Assembly: GCA_038215095.1 (NCBI GenBank)
Contig: JBBQRG010000004.1
Coordinates: forward strand, 8,939-72,938
Length of the DNA: 64,000 bases
Reading direction: 5' to 3'
From: DATACN01 sp038215095
GTDB taxonomy: Bacteria > Actinomycetota > Thermoleophilia > Solirubrobacterales > Thermoleophilaceae
Positions 1 to 7,808 of the stretch are shown here, in pieces. How positions within the stretch are numbered: position 1 is the stretch's first letter; every line of letters starts with the position of its first letter. Below the pieces are notes generated by a model. That model had not been told where the DNA came from. It worked only from the letters and a program-made list of their open reading frames with translations, and ran no database searches. The translations under genes were made by a program, and so were the position numbers.

Positions 1-172
1 CCAGCCGGGTGTCGGCCGCGAAGAGGATGGACTCGATGCCCGCGTCCTTCAACGAGTCGACCACGTGCAGCAGCAGGGGCCGGTTCGCGACGGGCGCGAA
101 GGCGGCCGGGCGGCCTCCGCTCGCGGGCTGAGGGGACACCGGGACCACTGCGGTTGTGACCGTTGCAACCAT
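1..172 (-). CDS. Degenerate sugar-nucleotidyltransferase-like protein (N-terminal fragment)
   Basis: Only the first 57 codons are inside the window; the gene runs off the left edge. The start is the ATG at 172. The stretch with 'PVANRPLLLHVVDSLKDAGI' (about residues 28-47) matches the part of NTP_transferase-fold enzymes (glucose-1-phosphate thymidylyl- or mannose-1-phosphate guanylyltransferases) that follows the nucleotide-binding loop. That loop, normally G-G-x-G-T-R-L near the N-terminus, is missing; the N-terminus reads only 'ASGGRPAAFAP'. It may therefore be a non-catalytic homologue, perhaps a regulator or scaffold. The position beside polysaccharide genes fits sugar activation. The catalytic core lies outside the window, so function stays open. 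Confidence 0.55.
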   Translation of the reverse strand, partial: MVATVTTAVVPVSPQPASGGRPAAFAPVANRPLLLHVVDSLKDAGIESILFAADTRL

Positions 173-308
173 TTACACGGGATTAACTCCCGAACCGGCC
201 GCGATCTGACACGGCAGGGCCCCGGGTAAAGGTCGGAATTTCGGAGGATTGAATTTCCGCGCGAAGACGCCAGAAGTTCGTGTGGGGACCTCGCGTTTGT
301 TACTGAGC

Positions 309-1241
309 ATGCGGAGACCGCGCTTTGGACACGGCGATAGAGGCAAGGGCGAGATCGGGCATCTCCTCGCGGACCTGACGCACGAGGATCTCGAGGAGGA
401 CGAGAACGGGCTGGTCGATCTGGGCGCCGAGCGGCGCGCCGACGCGGCCATCTCGCTCGCGGAGCTGGGCGACCCGGCGGCGATCGAGCCGATCCGGGAA
501 CGCCTCGACGACCCCGAGCCGATCGTCCGGCAGGCCGCGGTGCAGGCGCTGGCCGCGCTCGATCCCGAAGCGCCCGACTACCTGATCCACGCCGTCATCT
601 CGTGGCCGGCGCCGCCCTTCGGCGATGCGCGCCTCGAGGCGCTGAGCCTGCTCCAGCAGCTCGACGACGGCACCGTCCCCGAGCGCATGGTGCAAGCCGT
701 CGCCCAAAGCAACGGCTCGACCGTGCTGGACGGGATCACGCGCGAGTCGATCGTCAGGCTGACCAACAACGGCGGCGAGAACGGCGCGAAGCCCGCGGAG
801 ATCGTGGCGCTGACGATGGACCTGCTCAGGGACGCCGACGGCAACCGCAGAAACGTCGAGATCGTGCTGGCGTGGCTCGGCGACCACAGCGTCGACGACC
901 TCGTTGACGCACTCGGCGATCCGGACCTGCGTGAGAGCGCCGCCACCGTGCTGGGAGCCCTGAAGGACTCCCGCGCCGTACCCGGCCTCGTGCAGTCGCT
1001 CGACGACGAGCGGCCCGACGTGAGGCTTGCGGCCGCGTGGGCGCTCGGCGAGATCAGGGATGTCCGCGCCGTGGAGGGCCTGATCCGGGCTGTCTCAGAC
1101 GTGGATTACGAGGTGCGCCGCCAGGCCCAGGAGGCGCTCGACGCGCTCGGGACCGTCGGCGTGGTGGCCGGCGTGTCCGCAGTTTTGCAACTTGTGATGG
1201 ACAAGGGTCAACAACAGTTGCCAAGCCCGAGGGAAGATTGA
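309..1241 (+). CDS. HEAT-repeat (PBS-lyase-like) protein
   Basis: About 310 residues, soluble, no signal peptide. Two blocks of HEAT/PBS-lyase repeats are clear: one near residues 35-75 ('LGDPAAIEPIRERLDDPEP') and a longer one near residues 195-285 ('DSRAVPGLVQSLDDERPDVR', 'VRAVEGLIRAVSDVDYEVRR'). Such repeats form helical scaffolds for protein binding. The middle part (residues 80-190) is less regular. The start is uncertain: the reading frame stays open back to a TTG at 249, but the ATG at 309 gives a natural N-terminus; neither has a strong ribosome site. It stands alone, 47 bases before the lasso-leader/LPFTG gene on the same strand, and could be cotranscribed with it. Partner unknown. 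Confidence 0.75.
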   Translation: MRRPRFGHGDRGKGEIGHLLADLTHEDLEEDENGLVDLGAERRADAAISLAELGDPAAIEPIRERLDDPEPIVRQAAVQALAALDPEAPDYLIHAVISWPAPPFGDARLEALSLLQQLDDGTVPERMVQAVAQSNGSTVLDGITRESIVRLTNNGGENGAKPAEIVALTMDLLRDADGNRRNVEIVLAWLGDHSVDDLVDALGDPDLRESAATVLGALKDSRAVPGLVQSLDDERPDVRLAAAWALGEIRDVRAVEGLIRAVSDVDYEVRRQAQEALDALGTVGVVAGVSAVLQLVMDKGQQQLPSPRED

Positions 1242-1248
1242 CTTATGG

Positions 1249-1278
1249 CTGGCATTTGTCCACCTTCGGGTGTAGATT
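1249..1278 (+). promoter_or_regulatory. Possible sigma-70-like promoter for a near-leaderless mRNA
   Basis: CTGGCA (1249-1254), an 18-base spacer, then TAGATT (1273-1278). Each hexamer matches four of six consensus bases. Transcription would start near 1285, only a few bases before the ATG at 1289, which has no Shine-Dalgarno sequence. Leaderless mRNAs are common in actinobacteria. Weak evidence. Confidence 0.3.
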
Positions 1279-1288
1279 CGGTTTTCTA

Positions 1289-1732
1289 ATGGTCACGGAT
1301 GCTCAAACGTTGTACGTCGCGCCCCAGATCGAGGACTACGGAACCCTCGAGGAACTGACGGCGGACATCTCGCTGCTCTCCCCGCACGGGATCGGCGGCA
1401 CGATCGCCGCGGTGACCGGCCCACTGGGCGGCGGACCCAGCCCCGGCGGCAGCCAGGGAGTGCAGAACGTGCACAACGCCGGCTCGGGCGACGTAGGCAA
1501 TCTCAACAGCAGCGGCGGTGGCGGCGCGCCCGCCGGCGACGTGAGCCCCGGCTCTGCCGGTGGCGGAGCCGGCCCCGGGGGCGGAGGCGGAGGCGCCGCT
1601 GGCGGAGCTGCCGGAAGTCACGCCGCGCAGCTGCCCTTCACGGGCTTCCCGGCGGCGTTCGCCGGTGCCATCGGTGGCGTCATGGCGGCGTCGGGTGCGG
1701 CCATTCGCCGCGCTCTGCGGTCAAACCGCTAA
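1289..1732 (+). CDS. Lasso-leader-like, Gly-rich, LPFTG-anchored surface protein
   Basis: 147 residues with three parts. Residues 9-24 read Y9-x2-P12-x-I14-x3-G18-x5-T24, the exact spacing of lasso-peptide leaders recognised by RRE (B1/PqqD-like) proteins. Residues 33-112 are rich in Gly, Ser, Ala and Pro, with runs of glycine and only one Tyr or Phe-poor composition typical of a flexible wall spacer. Residues 115-147 are a sortase-type signal: LPFTG, a hydrophobic stretch (120-138) and a basic tail (RRALRSNR). There is no N-terminal Sec signal, which is odd for an LPXTG protein. The residues after the leader Thr do not resemble a lasso core. No cyclase or sortase is in the window, but an RRE/B2/kinase operon lies at 28-33 kb. 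Proposed role: a leader-directed modified or exported wall protein (inference). Confidence 0.75.
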   Translation: MVTDAQTLYVAPQIEDYGTLEELTADISLLSPHGIGGTIAAVTGPLGGGPSPGGSQGVQNVHNAGSGDVGNLNSSGGGGAPAGDVSPGSAGGGAGPGGGGGGAAGGAAGSHAAQLPFTGFPAAFAGAIGGVMAASGAAIRRALRSNR

Positions 1733-1807
1733 GCCTCTCCTGCTTCGCGTCAGCTCTGCACTAGAAGGACGCGTCCTCGCGCGTTGTTCCCCCAGCACGT
1801 GCGCGCG

Positions 1808-3262
1808 ATGACACAGGACAGCCAACAGCTCGATTCGATGGGCAGCGCGGGATCGCTGGCCCTCCCGGCGCATCGCACGCCCCGCAGGCCCGCGCTCAAC
1901 CGGGAGCTGCTGACCCGGGTGCTGCTGGGGGCCGCCGACCTGGTGTCGGCGGCGCTTGCGCTGCTGCTCGCGGTCCAGGTGCTGGGCGACGACCGCTTGA
2001 ACGGCGTCGCGCTGGCGGTGGTGCCCACGGTGCTGCTGATCAGCAAGGCGGCTGGGCTCTACGACCGCGACGAGCCGCTGCTGCGGCGCGCCACCCTCGA
2101 CGAGGCCGGCGCCCTGTTCCGCGTGGCCACGTTCTACACCTTCGTGATCTGGCTGCTGCAGGACTTCTTCATCTTCGGGATGGGGGCCTTCGGCAGCGAC
2201 CAGCTGCTCACGCTCTGGGTGCTGCTGTTCGGCGGGATCCTGGCCGCGCGCGCCGTCGCTCGGCGGCTGGCTCGCGCGCTCGCTCCTGAGGAGCGCTGCC
2301 TGCTGCTCGGCGCGGACAGCGCCGCGCGCTCGGTGGAGCGAAAGCTCGCCGAATGCCGCTCGGCGAACGCGCGCCTGGTGGCTCAAATCCCCTTCTGGGA
2401 CCGCCATCCGGACCAGCCGGGCGAGGTCCAGGCGGCGTGGCAGGAAGCCCTGCCGATGCTGGTGGAGGAGCACGCAATCGACCGCGTGATCCTCGCTCCC
2501 AGCCGCACCGACGGCGAGTACGTGGTGGACGCGATCAGCTCCATCAAGGCCATGGGCGTGAAGGTCAGCGTGCTGCCGCGCCTGCTGGAGGTCGTGGGCT
2601 GGTCGGTGGAGCTCGACGAGCTGGACGGAGTCACGCTGCTCGCGGTTCACCGCTACGGCCTGTCGCGCTCCTCGCGCGCGCTCAAGCGGGGCGTCGACCT
2701 GGTCGGGAGCGCCCTCGGCCTCATCTTCCTGGCGCCGCTCTTCGCGGCCGTGGCGCTCGCCATCACGCTCGACACCAAGGGCCCGGTCTTCTTCCGGCAG
2801 CGGCGCATGGGCCGCGACGACGAGCACTTCGAGATGCTCAAGTTCCGAACGATGGTCGAGGGCGCTCACCTGATGCGCGCCGACCTCGAGCCCCAAAACG
2901 AGTCGGAGGGGCTGTTCAAGATCGCCGACGACCCGCGCATCACCCGGGTCGGCAGGCTGCTCAGGCGCAGCTCGCTGGACGAGCTCCCGCAGCTCTGGAA
3001 CGTGCTTCGCGGTGAGATGAGCCTGGTGGGCCCGCGCCCGCTCGTGATCGAGGAGGACGCCCTGGTTGAGGGCTGGCGGCGCGGGCGCCTGCTGGTGCGG
3101 CCGGGCATGACCGGCCTCTGGCAGATCTACGGGTCCGCGCGCATCCCGCTCCAGGAGATGGTCAAGATCGACTACCTGTACGGCGCCAACTGGTCGCTCT
3201 GGCTCGACGCCAAGGTGCTCCTGCGCACCGTGCCCTTCGTGCTCTCGCGCCGAGGCCTATGA
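1808..3262 (+). CDS. Polyprenyl-phosphate sugar-1-phosphate transferase (EPS initiating enzyme)
   Basis: 484 residues. It transfers a sugar-1-phosphate from a nucleotide sugar to undecaprenyl phosphate at the inner face of the membrane, the first step of exopolysaccharide repeat synthesis. The N-terminal 115 residues hold four to five membrane helices with the linker 'KAAGLYDRDE'. A CoA-binding-like Rossmann domain follows (about 150-280), then the catalytic bacterial sugar transferase domain (about 290-484). This has all hallmarks: 'KRGVDLVGS', 'GPVFFRQRRMGRD', 'FRTMVEGA', 'DPRITRVGRLLRRSSLDELP', 'SLVGPRP', 'RPGMTGLWQ' and 'DYLYGANWSLWLDAKVL'. The ATG at 1808 is chosen; an in-frame TTG lies at 1784. 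A degenerate paralogue sits downstream at 4321. Confidence 0.92.
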   Translation: MTQDSQQLDSMGSAGSLALPAHRTPRRPALNRELLTRVLLGAADLVSAALALLLAVQVLGDDRLNGVALAVVPTVLLISKAAGLYDRDEPLLRRATLDEAGALFRVATFYTFVIWLLQDFFIFGMGAFGSDQLLTLWVLLFGGILAARAVARRLARALAPEERCLLLGADSAARSVERKLAECRSANARLVAQIPFWDRHPDQPGEVQAAWQEALPMLVEEHAIDRVILAPSRTDGEYVVDAISSIKAMGVKVSVLPRLLEVVGWSVELDELDGVTLLAVHRYGLSRSSRALKRGVDLVGSALGLIFLAPLFAAVALAITLDTKGPVFFRQRRMGRDDEHFEMLKFRTMVEGAHLMRADLEPQNESEGLFKIADDPRITRVGRLLRRSSLDELPQLWNVLRGEMSLVGPRPLVIEEDALVEGWRRGRLLVRPGMTGLWQIYGSARIPLQEMVKIDYLYGANWSLWLDAKVLLRTVPFVLSRRGL

Positions 3263-4243
3263 GGCCGACAGCTCAAGCAGCGCCGCCCTCGCCGTGGCGA
3301 CGGCGAGCGTCTCTTCGAAGGCGATAGGCGGCTCGCCGCGCGTGCGCGCGGCCGCGTAGAAGCTCTCGATCAGCGAGCGCAGGCCCGGGTAGGCGGGCTC
3401 CCGGCGCGCGGCCCGCTCGCCGAGGTTGGCGGCCGCGACGCCCACGCGCCGCGCCGACAGCGCGAAGGGCCTGAGCGCCTTGCCGGCGCGGGTCGGGCGG
3501 CCGCGCTCCACGAACGCGTAGCCGTGGAAGTGGTCGAGCTCGATCGTGCCCTGCGAGCCGATCAGGCGCAGCTCGTTGCGGGTGGGGCGCCCGCCCATGC
3601 TCACGCAGATCGACACCGTCGTCTCCCCGGCGGCCCCGCTGGCGCGCAGCTCCCCGGCGGACAGCCGCGCGGCGGACCAGCCGAGGCCGGCGAGGCCGCC
3701 CGGCAGCGCTCGCTCCAGGCTGGCCAGGGGGTGGGGGAGGATGTCGGCCGCGATGGCGTCGGCCTCGTCGGGCTTCCCCTCGGCCCCCGCGGAGCACAAG
3801 GTCGCCTCGATGTGGAGCCAGGGGCTGAGCGCCGGGGCCACTCGCTCGAGCTGCCGGAAGCCGGGCTGGTAGAGGTACTGGTGGACGGGGCAGAGCAGGC
3901 GCCCAGCGGCGCGAGCGCGCTCGACGAGTTCTTCCGTGGCTGCGACATCCGCGGCCAGCGGCTTCTCCACGAGCACGTCGGCCCCGCCCGCGAGGGCCTC
4001 GAGCACCAGCTCGGGGTGCGATTCCAGGGGCGCGCAGACGTGCACGACGTCGATCTGGGCGGCCTCGAGGGCCTCCGAGAGGCGCTGGAAGGTCGGGGCC
4101 GAGCCGTGGGCGGCCGCGAGCCGGCTCGCCGTCTCGGAATCGGGGTCTACGACCGCCGCAACGGAGCCCCCAGCCCGCACGAGCGCGTGAGCGTGCCAGC
4201 GGCCCATCAGGCCGGCACCCACCACGGCCGCCCTGACCGTCAC
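3257..4243 (-). CDS. Gfo/Idh/MocA-family NAD(P)-dependent sugar oxidoreductase
   Basis: 328 residues, GTG start. The N-terminal Rossmann fold has the dinucleotide loop 'VVGAGLMGRWHAHAL'; the substrate-side loop 'VLVEKPLA' carries the family's catalytic-region Lys-Pro. The C-terminal half is the usual mixed-sheet domain, though the 'HQYLYQP' segment and the Ala-rich body diverge from well-studied enzymes. Such proteins oxidise, reduce or epimerise nucleotide sugars or free sugars; the substrate cannot be read from sequence. The gene converges on the sugar transferase before it and overlaps it by six bases. Confidence 0.85.
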   Translation of the reverse strand: MTVRAAVVGAGLMGRWHAHALVRAGGSVAAVVDPDSETASRLAAAHGSAPTFQRLSEALEAAQIDVVHVCAPLESHPELVLEALAGGADVLVEKPLAADVAATEELVERARAAGRLLCPVHQYLYQPGFRQLERVAPALSPWLHIEATLCSAGAEGKPDEADAIAADILPHPLASLERALPGGLAGLGWSAARLSAGELRASGAAGETTVSICVSMGGRPTRNELRLIGSQGTIELDHFHGYAFVERGRPTRAGKALRPFALSARRVGVAAANLGERAARREPAYPGLRSLIESFYAAARTRGEPPIAFEETLAVATARAALLELSAS

Positions 4244-4320
4244 CGAGGCATCACGTAACTCTCAAGCTACCAACGCCGCCTCGGGTTAGTTTTGAGCCTG
4301 CCGACCCGTTACTTGGCCAG

Positions 4321-7008
4321 TTGGCACGAACAATCGACATCGCGCTTCCCTCTGGTGCGCTGGCAGGCAAGGGGCAGTCCCGGCGGCGGCGCTTCGAGCG
4401 CGGCCGGCGGCCTGACGGCTTCGACTTCGGCGGCGCGCCGCCGCGGATGGCCAAGCGCGACGCGCTCTACCGCCGCAGCCTGGCCGCGGGCGACATCCTG
4501 GCCGCGGCCTTCGCGTTCATCGTTGGCCTGCTCATCTTTCAGGGCACGCTGCCCCAGCCACTGCTGATGGCCGGCCTGCCGCTGGTGGTCATGGCGGGCA
4601 AGATCAGCGGCCTCTACGACCACGACGAGTACCGCTTGCGCCGCACCACGCTGGACGAGGTGCCGGCCCTCTTCCAGGCCGCCACCGCCTACAGCCTGCT
4701 CGTGCTGGTTGGCGGCGAGCTATTGGTGTCCTTCTCACTCGAGCGCGACGTCCTGGTGGCCCTCTGGGCCCTGCTCTTCGCCTCGCTGACGATGACCCGC
4801 ATCGCGGTGCGCTGGTTCCTGGCGCGCAGCGGACGGACGGAGCGCTGCCTAGTGCTGGGCGACGCGTCGGCCGCCTCACGGCTGAGCCGCAGCTTCGAGC
4901 TGACCGGGTCGGTGCGCGCCGAGGTGGTGGGCCGGCTCCCGCTGGAGCAGCGCGGCAGCGACCCCGACAGCTCGGCGGCGCTCGCGCCGATCGAGGAGGT
5001 CTTGAACCAGGAGCGGATCGACCGGGTCGTGATCGCGTCCCGCCGCGGCGACTCCGAGCTGATGGTGAGCGTGGTCAGGCTGGTGAAGAACCTCGGTGTG
5101 AAGGTGAGCGTGCTGCCTGGCCTGTTCGAGGCGCTCGGCTCGTCGGCCAGCGTCGACGAGGTGGACGGCCTGCTGCTGCTGGGCCTGCACGAGGAGCAGC
5201 TGACGAGGACCGCGCGGCTGCTGAAGCGAAGCGTCGACCTCGTCCTGGGTGGGCTGCTGCTGGTGCTCACAGCGCCCGTGATGGCCGCGACCGCGCTGGC
5301 CGCCGGGAGGACGCCGGGGCCGCTGCTCGTGCGCGACGAGTTCCTGGACCGCCATGGGCGCCCCTTCGAGATGCTGAGCTTCCGAACGAAGGTGCGCCGC
5401 TTCGGCGTGCACGCGCTTCCGAGGCTGGTCAGCGTCCTGCGCGGCGAGCTCAGCCTGGTGGGACCGCATCCGCGCCCCGCGGGGGGCGGCACCGCGCCGG
5501 GCCCCCAGCGCTTCGCCGACCTGGCACCCGGCCTGACCGGCCTCTGGCGCCTGAGGGGCAGCGCCCAGTCCCCCGAGGAGCTGCCGACGCTCGACTACCT
5601 GTACGCGGCGAACTGGTCGCTCTGGCTGGACGTGAAGATCATGGTGCGCACCGCGGTGGCGCTGGCGCAGGGACGGCGCGGCCTGGCCCCGCAGTCGGTG
5701 GGCGCGCGGCAGCGCCTCTGGAGCGCCGGAATGAGCCGCATGCCGAGCCGGCGCTTCCAGCGCAACGGCAACGGAAACGGCCACGCGGGCGGCGACACGT
5801 ACACCAACGGCAACGGGCACACCAACGGCGCCGCGCACACCAACGGCAACGGCAACGGGCACACCAACGGACACGCCAACGGCGCCGCCCACACCAACGG
5901 GAACGGCAACGGCCATGCGAACGGGGCCACGCACGCCAACGGGAATGGGAACGGCAACGGACACGCCAACGGCAGCCCCAAGCCGAGCATTGCGCTCGCC
6001 GGCGGCGCCGCCGTGGCGACCGCGCCGGTGGCGCTCGACCGCACGCCCGCGCGCAGGCACCTGCCGGTTCGCCCGGTCAGGCTGAGCGCGGTCGTGCCGG
6101 CCACGAACCAGCCGCGCACCCTCGACCAGTGCCTGGCCGCGCTTCGCGGCGCCCGCGACGGCCCCGACGAGATCGTCGTGGTGGAGGACCCGGATCTCCG
6201 CGGCGGCCCGTCGGCCGCCCGCAACGAGGGCGCGAACCGCGCCAGCGGCGACGTGCTCGTGTTCGTGGACGCAGACGTGGTGGTGCACCAGGACGCCTTC
6301 AGCCGTATCAGGGCGCTGTTCGAGCGCGATCCCGGGCTGACCGGCGTGTTCGGCTCCTACGACGACGGCCTGCTTACCAACGGCCGCGTGGCGATCTTCC
6401 GCAACGTGCTCCACCACCACGTGCACCACTCCAAGCCCGGCGTGGCCGACACGTTCTGGTCGGGCCTCGGCGCGGTGAAGCGCCAGGACTTCCTGGACTG
6501 CGGCGGCTTCGATCCCGAGCGCTTCCCGTACCCGTCGGTGGAGGACATCGACCTGGGCATGCGGCTGACGGCGCGCGGGGCCCGGATCGTGCTGAACCCG
6601 CGCATCCAGGGCACGCACCTGAAGGACTGGCACCTCAGGGAGATGCTCTACACCGACTTCTCTCGCCGGGCCGTGCCGTGGGTCGGCCTGCTCACCGAGC
6701 GCCGCGGCGCTCCGCGCTCGACGCTCAACCTCGGCTGGCGCCACCGCGCGAGCGCGGGCTTCGCCGTGCTCGGGGTGGGTGCCCTGCTCGCGCGCCGTCC
6801 CAAGGTCGCCGCCGCGTCGGCCGCCTCGCTCTTCGGCCTCAACAGCTCCTTCTACGCCCTCCTGGCCCGGCGCTACGGCGTTCGGACCACGGTGGCGGCG
6901 ATGGTCCTACACCTGGTCCATCACCTGATCTCGGTGGCCGGCGTGCCGGTCGGCATCCTGGCGCGCCTCGCGGAAGAGCGCGGCGGGCGCTCGCTGGGCG
7001 AGCGATGA
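4321..7008 (+). CDS. Fusion: degenerate sugar transferase - Asn/Gly/His/Thr linker - GT2 glycosyltransferase
   Basis: 895 residues. Residues 1-456 resemble the sugar transferase at 1808 (N-terminal helices with 'ISGLYDHDEYRLRRTTLDE', Rossmann part, 'LKRSVDLVLGG', 'LTGLWRLRGSA', 'LDYLYAANWSLWLDVKIM'). The catalytic core is damaged: between 'FEMLSFRT' and 'VLRGELSLVGPHPRP' about 40 residues are gone, including the 'SLDELPQ' segment, so catalysis is doubtful. Residues 481-551 are NGNGH/HTNG repeats. Residues 586-895 are a GT2 domain with 'SAVVPATNQPRTLDQCL', a DxD-like 'FVDADVVVH', 'GGFDPERFPYPSVEDIDLGMRL' and C-terminal hydrophobic segments. The frame is open throughout, so this looks like one membrane protein. 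The start is probably the TTG at 4321; an ATG at about 4447 would lose the first 42 residues. Confidence 0.82.
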   Translation: MARTIDIALPSGALAGKGQSRRRRFERGRRPDGFDFGGAPPRMAKRDALYRRSLAAGDILAAAFAFIVGLLIFQGTLPQPLLMAGLPLVVMAGKISGLYDHDEYRLRRTTLDEVPALFQAATAYSLLVLVGGELLVSFSLERDVLVALWALLFASLTMTRIAVRWFLARSGRTERCLVLGDASAASRLSRSFELTGSVRAEVVGRLPLEQRGSDPDSSAALAPIEEVLNQERIDRVVIASRRGDSELMVSVVRLVKNLGVKVSVLPGLFEALGSSASVDEVDGLLLLGLHEEQLTRTARLLKRSVDLVLGGLLLVLTAPVMAATALAAGRTPGPLLVRDEFLDRHGRPFEMLSFRTKVRRFGVHALPRLVSVLRGELSLVGPHPRPAGGGTAPGPQRFADLAPGLTGLWRLRGSAQSPEELPTLDYLYAANWSLWLDVKIMVRTAVALAQGRRGLAPQSVGARQRLWSAGMSRMPSRRFQRNGNGNGHAGGDTYTNGNGHTNGAAHTNGNGNGHTNGHANGAAHTNGNGNGHANGATHANGNGNGNGHANGSPKPSIALAGGAAVATAPVALDRTPARRHLPVRPVRLSAVVPATNQPRTLDQCLAALRGARDGPDEIVVVEDPDLRGGPSAARNEGANRASGDVLVFVDADVVVHQDAFSRIRALFERDPGLTGVFGSYDDGLLTNGRVAIFRNVLHHHVHHSKPGVADTFWSGLGAVKRQDFLDCGGFDPERFPYPSVEDIDLGMRLTARGARIVLNPRIQGTHLKDWHLREMLYTDFSRRAVPWVGLLTERRGAPRSTLNLGWRHRASAGFAVLGVGALLARRPKVAAASAASLFGLNSSFYALLARRYGVRTTVAAMVLHLVHHLISVAGVPVGILARLAEERGGRSLGER
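5761..5973 (+). repeat. In-frame minisatellite coding Asn-Gly-His/Thr repeats
   Basis: Imperfect tandem units built on 'aacggcaacgg' and 'cacaccaacggc' encode (N-G)n-H and H-T/A-N-G motifs. All unit lengths are multiples of three, so copy-number change would keep the frame. The tract links the two domains of the fusion protein. It is not a CRISPR array: there are no unique spacers of constant length. Confidence 0.85.
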
Positions 7009-7808
7009 CCATCGTCACAGCCGCGCGGGTGCGCTGCCTTACGAGCGGCGTCGTCCGCGGGAAGCGCGCGCAGAGCGGCCCCCGGCGCTACCTGCCCGGC
7101 GGCTGGGCGAAGGACACGCTCCCGGTGAACTTCTTCCTGATCGAGCACGAGAGCGGGCTGTGCCTGTTCGACGCCGGGCAGAGCGCGCGCGCCGCGCGCC
7201 CGGGCTACATCTCGCGCTGGCACCCCTATCTGCGCCTGGCGCGCTTCGAGCTGACGGCCGACGACGAGCCCGCGGCCCAGCTGCGCGCCCTCGGCCACGA
7301 CCCCGCGGACGTGCGCTGGGTGGTGCTCTCACACCTGCACACCGACCACGTGGGCGGACTCGAGCCCTTCGCCGGCGCCGAGATCCTGGTGGCGCGCTCC
7401 GAGTGGGAGCGCTTCCGGGGCCTCAAAGGGCGCCTGCGCGGCTATCTACCGCAGCACTGGCCGGCCGACGCCGAGCCCCGGCTGGTGGAGGGGACGCTCG
7501 ACCTGACCGAGGGCGGCAGCCTGTCGATCGTGCCGCTGCCGGGCCACACGCGCGGCCACATGGGCCTCGTTGTGCGGGCGGAGGGAGGCGGCTGGCTGCT
7601 TGCAGGCGACGCGGCGCACACCCCGGCCGAGCTGGAGGCCACCATCGTGGGCTTCTGCCGCCGGGAGGGCCTGGTGCCGCTGCTCACGCACGACCCACTG
7701 GCCGGTACCGGTCAGGACTCGACGCGCAGCACCAGCTCCGTGGTGTCCTCGCCCGGCACCCCGAGCCGCCGGGCGCGCACGAACGGCGCCCTCTCGCGCA
7801 CGCCATAG
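7005..7808 (+). CDS. Metallo-beta-lactamase-fold hydrolase (AHL-lactonase-like)
   Basis: 267 residues. The metal site is intact: 'SHLHTDHVGG' (HxHxDH), 'PGHTRGHMGL', 'GDAAHT' and a final 'LTHDP' His. The N-terminal layout ('NFFLIEHESGLCLFDAG') is that of the N-acyl-homoserine lactonase/AttM branch, but the substrate is not provable here. The ATG overlaps the stop of the preceding fusion gene (ATGA), so the two are translationally coupled. The last 35 residues after 'LTHDP' are low-complexity Ser/Arg and lie in a 97-base tail-to-tail overlap with the lyase gene. Confidence 0.85.
   Translation: MTIVTAARVRCLTSGVVRGKRAQSGPRRYLPGGWAKDTLPVNFFLIEHESGLCLFDAGQSARAARPGYISRWHPYLRLARFELTADDEPAAQLRALGHDPADVRWVVLSHLHTDHVGGLEPFAGAEILVARSEWERFRGLKGRLRGYLPQHWPADAEPRLVEGTLDLTEGGSLSIVPLPGHTRGHMGLVVRAEGGGWLLAGDAAHTPAELEATIVGFCRREGLVPLLTHDPLAGTGQDSTRSTSSVVSSPGTPSRRARTNGALSRTP

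Noticed and set aside
1238..1278. TTGACT (1238-1243) as the -35 box for the 1289 gene
   Set aside because: It is 29 bases from the TAGATT box, too far for a sigma-70 promoter; the weaker CTGGCA at 18 bases fits better.
5761..5973. Possible CRISPR array
   Set aside because: Units are short, coding, imperfect and without unique spacers.
4876..6744. A 622-codon minus-strand open frame
   Set aside because: It is antisense to the fusion glycosyltransferase, rich in His/Arg/Ala shadow composition and matches no family. GC-rich codon bias makes such frames frequent.
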